A stretch of DNA of 29,214 bases from JBBDWZ01 sp050732575 (lineage in GTDB: Bacteria > Gemmatimonadota > Gemmatimonadetes > Longimicrobiales > RSA9): positions 1 to 29,214 of the forward strand of contig JBOHRF010000034.1 of the NCBI GenBank assembly GCA_050732575.1. The letters are read 5' to 3'. A model generated the notes under the pieces. The model was not told where the DNA came from, did not search any database, and saw only the letters and a program-made list of their open reading frames with translations. Shown piece after piece: positions 15,181 to 24,287 of the stretch (position 1 is the stretch's first letter; every line of letters begins with the position of its first letter). The translations under genes and the position numbers were made by a program.

Positions 15181-17718
15181 ATGGCACACCTGCGCGACGA
15201 GCTGCAGTCTCATTTCACGCAGTCCGAGGGAGCGAGGCAAGGCGGCCTCCGCTGGGAAAGCATCGCTGCCGATCTCAAGTACGCTGTGCGCGCGTTGCGT
15301 CACAGCCCGGCCTTCACCGCCGTCGTGGTGATCGTGCTGATGCTGGGCATCGGTGCCAATACGGCGATCTTCAGTGTCGTGCGCGGCGTGTTGCTGAAGC
15401 CGCTGCCGCACCGGGACGGCGATCGCCTGGTCTACCTCCGTCAGTCGTCGGATCGCGGCTCCAACATGAACTTCTCGGTATCGGAAGTGCGCGACTTCCG
15501 GACGGGCGTGAAGTCGCTCGCGCAGGTTGCCGAATATTCCCCATACAACGGCGTCGTGCTGCGCACCGAAAGCGAGTCGATGCGGCTGCGTGCCGGGCTC
15601 GTGACGGGGAACTACTTCGAGGTGATGGGCCTCTCTCCGATCCTGGGCAGGCTGACGCGGCCGGGCGACGATGGACCGGGAGTGGCGGCCGTGATCGTAC
15701 TCACGCACGACCTCTGGATGCGGCGCTTTGGCGGCGATTCCAGCGTGGTCGGCAAAGTAGTGCGCGCCGGCAGTTCATCGGCAACGATCATCGGCGTGCT
15801 GCAGCCTGCACCGTTCTTCCCGCTGCGCATGGATGTGCTGATGAATATGGTGATCAGCCCGCACCACATCGGGGCCTCGATGCAGGAGGACCGTACGCAT
15901 CGGATGACCGAAGTGGTGGCGCGCATGGCGCCGGGAGTGACGTTCGCACAGGCGAAGGGGGAATTCGGCGCGCTGTACAGGCGACTCGGCCGGGACCATC
16001 CGACGGCCTATGATCCGGCGTATCACTATCGCGCGGAAATGATCCCCTTCAAGGACGCACTCGGCAAAGATGCGCAGCTCACGTTGTGGCTGCTGATGGG
16101 AGCGGCCGCGTTCGTGCTGATCATCGCCATGGCGAACGTGGCCAACCTGACGCTCATGCGGCGCGTGCGGCGCGAGCAGGAGCTGCTGGTGCGCGCGGCG
16201 CTGGGCGCCGGCGTGGCGCAGTTGCGGCGCCTGGTCCTTGCGGAGAACCTGACGTTGAGCGTTGCCGGCGCGTTTTTCGGAACGCTCCTCGCGATGGCCG
16301 GCTTGCCCCTCCTCATTTCGGTTGCGGATCGCTACTCGGCGCGCGCCAACGAGATTCAACTCGACACGCCGGTTCTGCTGTTCACGCTCGCGCTTTCCGT
16401 CGCGACCGCACTCTTCCTCTCGTATGTGGCGGCCGTGCCGTCAGAGAAGGAACTCTCAACCGTGGCGTCGGGCGGGCGGCGCGGGAGTGGCGGACTTTCC
16501 AGGCGGCGTCTGCAGCGTGCCCTGGTCATCGTGCAGGTTGCGGTGTCGGTCGTGTTGCTGGCCGGCGCCGGCCTGCTCACGCGCACGATGCTGCGCCTCG
16601 CCGACGTGCAGACTGGCCTGCGGACCGAGCAAGTTCTCACGATGGAGATTGCTGGTCTCGCCAACGGAGCTGATACTCGCAGGGACACAGCCGCTGCAAC
16701 CGCCGCTCGTGCGCTCTTCACGCAAATTCGGGATGAGATCGCTGGGCTGCCGGGCGTCGAGGCGGTGGCCATCGGTTCGATTCCGCTGCGCACCGGCTTC
16801 CGCAGCCTGGACCTGAAGGTCGAGGGACGGGTTCTGCGACCGGGCGAGGCAGCGCTGACTGTCGATGCACGATTTGCCAGCCCATCATATTTCACATCGC
16901 TCGGGATTCCGTTGCAAAAGGGGCGCTTCTTCCAGACTACTGACCGAGGCGCTGCGGGCGGCGTTGTAATCGTGAATGAAATGCTCGCGCAGAATCTCTT
17001 CCGGGGCGAAGATCCAGTCGGCCGGCGCATCGCCGAAACCAACCGGATCCAGCAGTACGCCTCCGAGCCAGACATGTGGTTCACCATAGTCGGCGTGGTG
17101 GGCAATACGCAGGATGACGGGCTCGCGGAGAACCCGCGTCCCTCGATGTACTACGCGCAGTGGGATGAGAGCGCGATGAGTGGCGGACTGGTCGTACGGG
17201 CCGAACGTGGCGTCGCGGCACTTTCCGCTCCCGTGATTCGCACGGTACGGCGCCTCGCACCAATGGGAATCATCGACAACGTGATGACCGTGTCGCAGCT
17301 CAAAGACGAGAGCATCACCCCCCGCCGGCTCAACGCCGTGCTCGTTTCAGCCTTCGGCATGCTGGCCGTGCTCATTGCGGCTGTGGGCATTGCCGGCGTG
17401 CTCGCGTTTTCCGTGAGCGCGCGCCTCAACGAGATCGGGATCCGCATGAGTCTGGGCGCCGACCGCGGGCGCGTGCTGCGCATGATCCTGGCCGAAGGCG
17501 GCACGCTGCTGGTCATTGGTCTCATCCTGGGCACGGCCGGCGCTCTCCTGGGCGCGCGAGTCATTCAGGGGTTGCTCTTCGGCATCGGACCTCGCGACCC
17601 CATCACGTTCCTCGGCGTGGCCCTGCTGATGGGGGCGATCGGCATCGCCGCGTGCTGGATTCCCGCGCTGCGTGCCGCGCGCGTCGATCCGGCCATCACC
17701 ATGCGCGCGACTGGCTGA
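15181..17718 (+). CDS. ADOP-type ABC permease with shortened prefix, tandem copy 1
   Basis: This 845-residue duplicated FtsX/MacB permease includes a first transmembrane helix with LGIGANTAIFSVVRGVLLKPLP, periplasmic GNYFEVMGLSPILGR and LTHDLWMRRFGGDSSVVGK, a first FtsX core (MANVANLTLMRRVRREQELL), second-half GIPLQKGRFFQTTDRG, and a second FtsX core (LNEIGIRMSLGADRGRVL) ending in ARVDPAITMRATG. TAGGAGG precedes ATG 15181. Its prefix is abnormal: MAHLRDELQSHF matches residues ~21-32 of the next gene, then sequence jumps to the segment just before the first membrane helix, so roughly 20 leading and 35-40 internal residues are missing. Both permease cores look intact. It is followed after 22 bases by its paralogue, so the two are probably co-transcribed. 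Confidence 0.9.
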   Translation: MAHLRDELQSHFTQSEGARQGGLRWESIAADLKYAVRALRHSPAFTAVVVIVLMLGIGANTAIFSVVRGVLLKPLPHRDGDRLVYLRQSSDRGSNMNFSVSEVRDFRTGVKSLAQVAEYSPYNGVVLRTESESMRLRAGLVTGNYFEVMGLSPILGRLTRPGDDGPGVAAVIVLTHDLWMRRFGGDSSVVGKVVRAGSSSATIIGVLQPAPFFPLRMDVLMNMVISPHHIGASMQEDRTHRMTEVVARMAPGVTFAQAKGEFGALYRRLGRDHPTAYDPAYHYRAEMIPFKDALGKDAQLTLWLLMGAAAFVLIIAMANVANLTLMRRVRREQELLVRAALGAGVAQLRRLVLAENLTLSVAGAFFGTLLAMAGLPLLISVADRYSARANEIQLDTPVLLFTLALSVATALFLSYVAAVPSEKELSTVASGGRRGSGGLSRRRLQRALVIVQVAVSVVLLAGAGLLTRTMLRLADVQTGLRTEQVLTMEIAGLANGADTRRDTAAATAARALFTQIRDEIAGLPGVEAVAIGSIPLRTGFRSLDLKVEGRVLRPGEAALTVDARFASPSYFTSLGIPLQKGRFFQTTDRGAAGGVVIVNEMLAQNLFRGEDPVGRRIAETNRIQQYASEPDMWFTIVGVVGNTQDDGLAENPRPSMYYAQWDESAMSGGLVVRAERGVAALSAPVIRTVRRLAPMGIIDNVMTVSQLKDESITPRRLNAVLVSAFGMLAVLIAAVGIAGVLAFSVSARLNEIGIRMSLGADRGRVLRMILAEGGTLLVIGLILGTAGALLGARVIQGLLFGIGPRDPITFLGVALLMGAIGIAACWIPALRAARVDPAITMRATG

Positions 17719-17740
17719 TGGCGCGACAGGGAAGGGAATC

Positions 17741-20431
17741 ATGAGATCCCTGCGCGTGGCGCTCGCGCGCATCATTGGAGTCTTCACTCGCCATCGCGCG
17801 GACGCCGATCTGCGCGAAGAGCTGCAATCTCATCTCGAAATGGAGACCGCCGAGAACATCCGGCGCGGTATGGCGCCGGATGTTGGCCGCCGGCAGGCGC
17901 TGCTTTCGGCGGGTGGACTCGTGCAGGCCGCGGAAGCGGTGCGCGCACAGCGCGGGCTGCCCTGGATCGAGAATGCCGGCGCTGACCTGAAGTACGCGCT
18001 GCGTTCACTCCGCCACAGTGCCGGGTTCACGGCCGTGGTCGCGCTCACGTTGACGCTCGGCATTGGCGCCAATACGGCCATCTTCAGTGTGCTGCGCGGC
18101 GTGCTGCTCAAACCACTGCCGCATCGCGACGGCGATCACCTGGTCTACCTGCGCCATTCGATCGACGGGCCGGGTGGCTCCAACATCAACTTCTCCGTTC
18201 CCGAAGTGCGTGACTTCCGCACTGATGTGCCCTCACTGTCCGGCATCGCGGAGTACTCATCGTGGGGGTTGACGCTGGAGCATGACCAGGAGGCCGTGCG
18301 CATCGACGTGGGCCTCATCACGGGCAACTACTTCGACGTGATGGGACTGTCTCCGGTGCTCGGCAGAGTGACCAGGCCGAGCGATGACGGCAAGGGCGTT
18401 CCGCCTGTGATGGTGCTTACGCACGAGGGTTGGCTGAAGCGCTTTGGCGGCGATTCGAGAATCGTCGGCAAGCATGTGATCCTGGACAAGACACCGGTCA
18501 CGGTGATCGGCGTGCTGCAGCCCGCGCCGTTTTTCCCGGATCGTGCGGAAGCGCTGCTCAACATGGTGGTCAGCGAGCACCACCTGGACACGTACATGCA
18601 GGAGAGCCGCGCGCATCGCATGACAGAAGTCGTCGCGCGGCTCGCGCCCGGCACCAGTGTGCCGCAGGCCCGTGCCGAAGTCGACTCGGCTTATGCACGC
18701 ATGCAGAGCGAGTTCAAGGAGGCATATGATGTGCGGTCGCACTACCGCGTAGCATTGCTTCCGTTCAAGGAGGTTTTGGGCGAACGGGCACGCCTGACGC
18801 TGTGGCTGCTCATGGCCGCGGCTGCATTCGTCATGATCATCTCGGCGGCCAACGTGGCCAACCTGACACTCATGCGCGGCGTGCGGCGCGAGCAGGAGCT
18901 CGTGGTGCGCGCCGCGCTGGGCGCGGGCGTGACCCGGCTGCGGCGCCTGTTGCTCGTGGAAAATCTCGTGCTCACCACGATGGGCGCCGTGTTCGGCGTC
19001 ATCTTTGCCGTCGGCGGCGTGCGGCTGCTCACGTCACTGGCCGAGCGCTATTCGCCGCGTGCCAATGAGATTCGCCTGGATGGTGTGGCACTGGGCGTTG
19101 CGCTCGGTCTTTCCGTTGCCATCGCGCTGCTGCTTTCCTTCCTCGCCTCGCTCCCCAGGGAAGGCAGCTTCGCGTCCGCCATCGTGGCGGGCGCGCACCG
19201 CATAACCACCGGCGTGAGAAAACAGCGTCTTCAGCGCGCGCTGGTCGTGGTTCAGGTCGCAGTATCTGTAGTGTTGCTCGCGGGTGCGGGCCTGCTCACG
19301 CGCACGATGCTGCGGCTCGCCGAGGTTGACACCGGCCTCGCCTCAGAGGAAGTGCTCTCCATGCAGGTGCCTCTGGTCACCAGGAGTGACCGTCAAAACG
19401 CGGCGGCCCTCGCGCTGGCCAGCGAGCGCCACCAGCGCGTCCGCGAGGGCATTGCCGCGCTTCCCGGTGTCATGGAGGTGGGCGCCGGCGTACCCGTGCT
19501 GCGCAACTCCGGCTTGATGCGCGATCTCCGGGTGGAAGGCGAACCGGTCGCGGCCGGCGAGGGCATGCCACGCGGCGAGCTTCGGCCGGTCAGCAACAAC
19601 TACTTCCATGCTGCGGGAATCCCGCAGCTCGAAGGCCGTGCGTTCTCCGCCGATCAGACCGATTCCAGCACGATCGTGATCATCAACAAGACGCTCGCCG
19701 ACCGGCTGTTCCCCGGTGAAGAGCCACTGGGAAGACGCCTCTCCTGGAACGACGGAGAGAACGCCGGCGTGTTCGAACCGTGGCACACGATCGTCGGCGT
19801 GGTCGGCAATACACGGGATGGTGGGTTGGATGCCGAGCCCCGCGGCGTCGTGTTTCTGCCCTTGAGGTTGGACGCTCCGATGACGACCATAGGCGATGGT
19901 CTGGTGATCCGGGCCCAGAGCAATGCCATCGATCTGGCGCAGGCCGCCACGCAGATCGTCCGCCGCATCGCGCCCCTGACTCCCATCGAAAACGTCCTGA
20001 CCATCGCGCAGATCAAAGATCAGAGCGTCGCGCCCCGGCGCCTGAACGCAATGCTGGTATCACTGTTTGGCATGCTGGCCGTGATCATCGCCGCGGTGGG
20101 AATTGCCGGTGTGCTCGCGTTTTCGGTGAGTGCGCGTACGCACGAGATCGGCATCCGCATGAGCCTGGGCGCGGACCCTTTGCGCGTGCTGCGTATGATC
20201 GTGGCTGAAGGTGGCACGCTGGTGATCATTGGCCTCACGCTGGGCATGGGCGGCGCGCTGCTGAGCGCGCGCGTCATTCGGGGCCTGCTCTTCGGCATCA
20301 CGCCTCACGATCCAATTACATTTTTCGCCGTGGCCGTGCTGATGGCTGCGATCGGCATCGGCGCGTGCTGGATTCCCGCGCTGCGTGCCGCGCGCGTCGA
20401 TCCCGCTGTCACCATGCGTGCTGCCGAGTAA
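17741..20431 (+). CDS. ADOP-type ABC permease, tandem copy 2
   Basis: This 896-residue paralogue of the preceding gene has a full prefix domain (residues ~1-85: DADLREELQSHLEMETAENI, then RRQALLSAGGLVQAAEAVR). The same landmarks follow: LGIGANTAIFSVLRGVLLKP, GNYFDVMGLSPVLGR, SAANVANLTLMRGVRREQEL, FSADQTDSSTIVIINKTLA, HEIGIRMSLGADPLRVLRMI, and the C-terminus ARVDPAVTMRAAE. GGGAAGG precedes ATG 17741. The two genes differ mostly in the first periplasmic domain and the FtsX loop, as expected after tandem duplication and divergence of ligand-binding parts. No ATPase is adjacent. Role as for other ADOPs: membrane-anchored, force-transducing permease of unknown substrate. Confidence 0.92.
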   Translation: MRSLRVALARIIGVFTRHRADADLREELQSHLEMETAENIRRGMAPDVGRRQALLSAGGLVQAAEAVRAQRGLPWIENAGADLKYALRSLRHSAGFTAVVALTLTLGIGANTAIFSVLRGVLLKPLPHRDGDHLVYLRHSIDGPGGSNINFSVPEVRDFRTDVPSLSGIAEYSSWGLTLEHDQEAVRIDVGLITGNYFDVMGLSPVLGRVTRPSDDGKGVPPVMVLTHEGWLKRFGGDSRIVGKHVILDKTPVTVIGVLQPAPFFPDRAEALLNMVVSEHHLDTYMQESRAHRMTEVVARLAPGTSVPQARAEVDSAYARMQSEFKEAYDVRSHYRVALLPFKEVLGERARLTLWLLMAAAAFVMIISAANVANLTLMRGVRREQELVVRAALGAGVTRLRRLLLVENLVLTTMGAVFGVIFAVGGVRLLTSLAERYSPRANEIRLDGVALGVALGLSVAIALLLSFLASLPREGSFASAIVAGAHRITTGVRKQRLQRALVVVQVAVSVVLLAGAGLLTRTMLRLAEVDTGLASEEVLSMQVPLVTRSDRQNAAALALASERHQRVREGIAALPGVMEVGAGVPVLRNSGLMRDLRVEGEPVAAGEGMPRGELRPVSNNYFHAAGIPQLEGRAFSADQTDSSTIVIINKTLADRLFPGEEPLGRRLSWNDGENAGVFEPWHTIVGVVGNTRDGGLDAEPRGVVFLPLRLDAPMTTIGDGLVIRAQSNAIDLAQAATQIVRRIAPLTPIENVLTIAQIKDQSVAPRRLNAMLVSLFGMLAVIIAAVGIAGVLAFSVSARTHEIGIRMSLGADPLRVLRMIVAEGGTLVIIGLTLGMGGALLSARVIRGLLFGITPHDPITFFAVAVLMAAIGIGACWIPALRAARVDPAVTMRAAE

Positions 20432-20962
20432 TACGTCCACCCGACTCGTTCTCGTGCTCGTCCGTTAAATGCGATGCGCGGAGTGCGACTCCGTCGTGGT
20501 CAGCGGGACACCACAGAGGGGGCCACGCTGCCCGGCGATGGCGAATCCAACCTGGAGACGTCACCAAGGTCGTCTGCGAAGTCGTAGAGGATCCGGGATC
20601 GAGACCTGAGCCGGACGATGTGACTCGTATTCAGCAACCACTTCAGTGAGCTCCTTCACAAACGAACCGAAGTCTTGCGACCCCCGATGGCTTTCGATGA
20701 ACTGTGAACGCGAAAGAGGAACGATATACACCGGTCCAGCGGATCTCACGGTCAGAAGCCACGCAAGGATCTGTTAGCCGAAGTCCAAGAAAACGGGCGC
20801 AGGGCTTCCTGGCCATTCCCGCAACAGCCGGCACTCGTCCGAGAAAGCTCTCCGCACCAACTGCTTCGCGCCGACCGGTTTGCCTTCCTCCCATGCACTT
20901 CTGCGTGGCTTGCCAGCCATCCCTTGAGCCTAACGCGCACGCGCATCGTCCAGCTGCCGTTG
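20432..20962. other. Intergenic stretch without a supportable gene
   Basis: I see no recognisable gene in these ~530 bases. A small hairpin, CGGAGT-GCG-ACTCCG (20479-20493), lies about 50 bases after the permease stop and could contribute to transcription termination, but it is short and lacks a U-tract. Two short overlapping minus-strand frames at 20561-20894 have no family features that I recognise. Confidence 0.5.
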
Positions 20963-21097
20963 GCGGCCGTGCATCGCATCGAAGCTCTGCGTGTGCAGCT
21001 CGGCCTCGACACGCTGGTCCAGAGCGACATCGCCGCGCTCAACCAGATGCTGCGCAACAAAGGCATGACCATCATTGCGGCAGGTCCGGGATCATGA
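20963..21097 (+). pseudogene. Remnant of a second BNR-protein gene, 3' end
   Basis: The DNA encodes AAVHRIEALRVQ-LGLDTLVQSDIAALNQMLRNKG...AAGPGS-stop, nearly the same as the C-terminus of the 11685-14900 protein. The first 38 bases match the area near 14505-14543; the sequence then jumps to the equivalent of about 14808 and matches to the stop codon. An internal stretch of about 265 bases is therefore missing, and everything 5' of it is gone. This implies a former second BNR gene downstream of the permease pair, or a partial duplication. Confidence 0.85.
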
Positions 21098-21104
21098 TGC
21101 AGAG

Positions 21105-21171
21105 ATCCCGCTGGGCCTGCCGAATCCGGACAGGTCGGACGTTAGCCGCACTCGTAGCGCTGGCGATGCGG
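21105..21171. repeat. 67-bp dispersed repeat, copy 1
   Basis: This segment matches 24784-24851: ATCCCGCTGGG, CCTGCCGAATCCGGACAGG and TCGGAC are shared exactly, then CTCGTA-CGCTGG-GATGCGG with a few differences. Copy 2 carries one extra base after CTGGG. It begins 7 bases after the BNR-remnant stop. It contains CCTG...CAGG as a short inverted repeat. Confidence 0.75.
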
Positions 21172-21230
21172 GCGCGTTCGGCTGTACCGCTACAGGTAAG
21201 AGCTGAAGCCGGGCGACGCCGCGTAGGATC

Positions 21231-22279
21231 TTATTGGTGTCGCAAGGCCGTCAGCGGTTCGATTTGAGCTGCCCGCCGGGCCGGTATGGAGCAAGCCAGC
21301 CAGGCGACGGTCGTCAGCAGCAGTGTGATCGCGACATACGTGAGCGGATCGGCGGCGCTGATGCCGTAGAAATAGCTCGTCAGCAAACGCGTCAACGCGA
21401 GTGCGAGCGGCACACCAACTGCGATCCCGGCCAGCGTCAGAGCCAGGCCTTCCCTGATGATCATGCGCACCACGTCCGTGCGCTTCGCGCCGAGCGCCAT
21501 CCGAATACCGATCTCTTTGGTGCGGCTCGCTACTGCATAGGCCAGCACGCCCGCCAGACCGACCACAGCCAGCAGCAATCCCAAACCACCGAACATCCCA
21601 AAGAAGGTCGAAGCAATCCTCGAGGGCAGCGTCTGCCGGGCAATGTTGTCGGCCAACGTGGATTGGCTGAGCTTGATCTCCGGACCGGAGTTTTTGGCGA
21701 GGCTGGCGATGGACGGCAGAATTGCGCGGGCATCATGACGCGTGCGCACGACGACGACCACCCGGTCATTTTCCGCAAAGAAGCTTTGCTTGAGAGGGCG
21801 GTACAGAATCGGCTGCGCCTCCTCGCCCAGCTTGTTGTGTGCCGCATCCGTGACCACGCCGATGATTTCCAGCGGCTCTCCGTTATCGCGGAAATTTCCG
21901 GTCAACAGACGGAGCTGGCGCCCCAGCGGGTTTTGGCCGGCAAACGCGCGGCGTGCGAAGGTCTCGTTGATGATGACGACGCGCGACGATTCCGGCAGAT
22001 CGCTTTCACTGAAGTCGCGGCCGCGCGTGAAGGAAAGGCCGATGGTCGCGAAATAGTTCGGACGAATGGCCAGACCCGGAAGCTCGCGCTCGCCGAACGG
22101 CGATAACTCGGACCCAACCACCTGCACTCTGTGTGTATCCCGATCGCCTCTGCCTTCGAGTAGCACGTCATCGGCCAGGCTGAGGGATTGGACAGCATGA
22201 CCGCCAACGCAGCGAACGCGGCGCTGTTGGCCAGCGTGCGTGCGCCGTAACGCAACTCCTGCCAAAAGCCTTTGAGCAT
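21231..22279 (-). pseudogene. ADOP permease with large internal deletion
   Basis: Both ends of a permease gene survive. The 5' end, at 22279, reads MLKGFWQELRYGARTLANSA, the usual start of a prefix-less ADOP. After ~28 codons, near 22190-22200, the sequence jumps and changes frame into the second periplasmic domain (SLADDVLLEGRGDRD, GLSFTRGRDFSESDL), then runs intact through the second FtsX core (RTKEIGIRMALGAKRTDVV) to PLTALRHQ and TAA at 21231. Roughly 450 residues are missing, including the whole first FtsX unit. The long remaining open frame has no proper start. It differs in sequence from the tandem permeases upstream, so it represents a separate ADOP lineage. Confidence 0.85.
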
Positions 22280-22673
22280 CGTTGACCTTGTTGCTTTCGA
22301 ACTGCAGGGATATCGCGGCGGTGCACAGCCGGACATGCGCATTGACCATGCCCACGGTAGCGCGCGTCTAACACGATACTCTACAGCGAATTGCCCGATC
22401 TGGAACGGCAGGTCTCTGCACGCTTTTGCGATCCGGCGTCCCGGAACCGGACATGACCAACGTTTCCTGGCGGCCGCCGGTCCTAAAGTCGTTCGGTCGC
22501 GATCTTTCGCACACGCGGCCTGCTGTCCTGTGGCGCGCCTGCTTGGGCGAGTGCGGGCCACACAGCGGCGAGCATGGACATCCGGCCGAGGCGTTCCCTG
22601 CGATTCATGACCAGGCCGGACCCTACGCTCGTTGCAGGTTCAGGCGCCATATCCCACGCAGCGCGGGCCCGCG
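22280..22673. other. Intergenic stretch without a supportable gene
   Basis: I find no recognisable coding sequence on either strand between the decayed permease and the sulfatase. Frames that stay open here show no family motif, start signal or neighbour logic. It probably held the 5' flank of the permease pseudogene. Confidence 0.5.
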
Positions 22674-22706
22674 GCGGACCGGTTCCGTTAGCGAGAACCG
22701 GTCCGC
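22674..22706 (-). terminator. 12-bp perfect hairpin downstream of the sulfatase gene
   Basis: GCGGACCGGTTC (22674-22685) pairs perfectly with 22695-22706 around the 9-base loop CGTTAGCGA. It lies about 28 bases beyond the sulfatase stop on that gene's 3' side. The stem is strong, but there is no U-tract. A second, imperfect GC-rich inverted repeat (GGCGCCAGGCC...GGCCTGGGGCGCC) overlaps the stop codon itself. Confidence 0.6.
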
Positions 22707-22733
22707 GAGCGGGGCGCGTAACTGGCGCCAGGC

Positions 22734-24287
22734 CTACGCGGCCTGGGGCGCCTCCTTCATCTTCTCCAACGCCTGATCGACCGTGAACGTGTTGGGCCGC
22801 TGCACAGGCGGGAATTCCTTGAAGGTGTCCGCGAACTTGCCCGCGGCCGCCTGTGCGACATACATGACGTAGACGTGGTGCAGATACCAGTCCCAGTACG
22901 TGTTTGAGGTCACGTCTGCAAACTCGAAGGGATCGGTGCGCAGGTTGAAGAACTTGGGCAGGCGCAGCGGAGTGAACGGTTCGGCCCAGAGTTCCAGCGT
23001 GCCCTTGGCGCGCTGCTCCATGAACACGATTTTCCAGTTGTCGAAGCGCAGCGCAAGCATGTCACCATCATCACTGAAGTAGAAGTAGAAGTTGCGCGGG
23101 CTCTTCTCCACTTTGCCGGTCAGATAGGGCAGCAGATTGAAGCCATCGATGTGGTTCTTGTAGGTGCGGCCGATGGCCTTGTAGCCCTTCTTCAATTTTT
23201 CCACGACATCATCGGCACCGGCCAGGGCCAGGAAGGTGGGCAGCCAGTCGTGGTGCTGCACGATGTCGTTGCTGATCGAACCCGCCTCGATGTGGCCCGG
23301 CCAGCGCACCAGCATGGGCACACGGAAAGCACCTTCCCAGTTGGTGTTCTTTTCGCTGCGGAAGGGCGTAGTGCCGGCGTCGGGCCAGCTATTGCGGTGC
23401 GGGCCGTTGTCGGTCGAGTACTGCAAGAACGTTTCGTCGGCAATGCCCAACTCATCCAGGAAGTCCAGCATCTGACCGACGTTCTTGTCGTGGTCGACCA
23501 TGGTGTCGTGATAGGGCGACTGCCAGCGGCCGGCCTGTCTCAGGCTTTTCTTCCTGGTGTGGGTGTAAAGGTGCATGTGCGTGGTGTTGAGCCACACGAA
23601 CCAGGGGCGGCCACTCGCGTGCGCGCGCTTGATGAAGTCCTTGGCCGCGGCAATGAACTCATCGTCACAGGTCTCCATGCGCTTTTTGTCCAGCGGCCCC
23701 GTGTCCTCGATCTTCTGCTTGCCGACTTTGCCCCAGCGCTCCATTTCCGTGGGGTCATCCTTGTTGGTGGCCCAGGAGTGAATGACGCCACGCGGACCGA
23801 AATTCTCGCGGAAGTTGGGAAACTCCTTGGGATCCGGATAATCGTACATCTCCGGCTCTTCTTCGGCGTTCAAGTGATACAGGTTGCCGAAGAATTCATC
23901 GAAGCCGTGATTGGTGGGCAGCATGTGATTCAGATCGCCCAGGTGGTTCTTGCCGAAATGGCCGGTCGCATAACCCTGCTCCTTCAGCAGCGCGGCAATG
24001 GTCACCAGCTTTTCGTTCATGCCCACCGGTGCGCCGGGCACACCCACCTTGGACAAACCAGTGCGATACACGCTCTGTCCCGTGATGAACGAGGCGCGCC
24101 CGGCCGTGCAGGACTGCTCGCCATAGCTGTCCGTAAACATCATGCCCTCGCGCGCGATGCGGTCAATGTTGGGCGTCTGATAGCCCATCACCCCGTGCGA
24201 GTAGCAGCTCAGGTTCGTGATGCCGATGTCATCGCCCCAGATCACCAGGATGTTGGGGTGTTTGCCGATCTTTGCGTTTTTGGCCAC
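22734..24287 (-). CDS. Arylsulfatase-type sulfatase (alkaline phosphatase superfamily)
   Basis: This 517-residue enzyme is predicted to hydrolyse sulfate esters. N-terminal ILVIWGDDIG gives metal-binding D19-D20. The formylglycine site is SCTAGRASFITG: C60 to be oxidised, R64 conserved, with Ala instead of the common Pro in C-x-P-x-R. GHFGKNHLG supplies the active-site Lys, and QYSTDNGPHRNSW the second metal Asp/Asn pair with a His. No signal peptide is visible, so it is probably cytoplasmic. The start is GTG 24287, preceded by GGGAGGG. No formylglycine-generating enzyme or anaerobic maturase gene is in the window. It is transcribed away from the histidine kinase; the shared 24288-24739 region contains no other gene that I can support. 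Confidence 0.93.
   Translation of the reverse strand: MAKNAKIGKHPNILVIWGDDIGITNLSCYSHGVMGYQTPNIDRIAREGMMFTDSYGEQSCTAGRASFITGQSVYRTGLSKVGVPGAPVGMNEKLVTIAALLKEQGYATGHFGKNHLGDLNHMLPTNHGFDEFFGNLYHLNAEEEPEMYDYPDPKEFPNFRENFGPRGVIHSWATNKDDPTEMERWGKVGKQKIEDTGPLDKKRMETCDDEFIAAAKDFIKRAHASGRPWFVWLNTTHMHLYTHTRKKSLRQAGRWQSPYHDTMVDHDKNVGQMLDFLDELGIADETFLQYSTDNGPHRNSWPDAGTTPFRSEKNTNWEGAFRVPMLVRWPGHIEAGSISNDIVQHHDWLPTFLALAGADDVVEKLKKGYKAIGRTYKNHIDGFNLLPYLTGKVEKSPRNFYFYFSDDGDMLALRFDNWKIVFMEQRAKGTLELWAEPFTPLRLPKFFNLRTDPFEFADVTSNTYWDWYLHHVYVMYVAQAAAGKFADTFKEFPPVQRPNTFTVDQALEKMKEAPQAA

Noticed and set aside
15111..16013. Plus-strand frame overlapping the start of the first tandem permease
   Set aside because: Out-of-frame shadow; the permease frame holds all conserved motifs and a good ribosome-binding site.
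20479..20493. Small hairpin CGGAGT-GCG-ACTCCG as a terminator
   Set aside because: Only six pairs and no U-tract; too weak to list as a separate feature.
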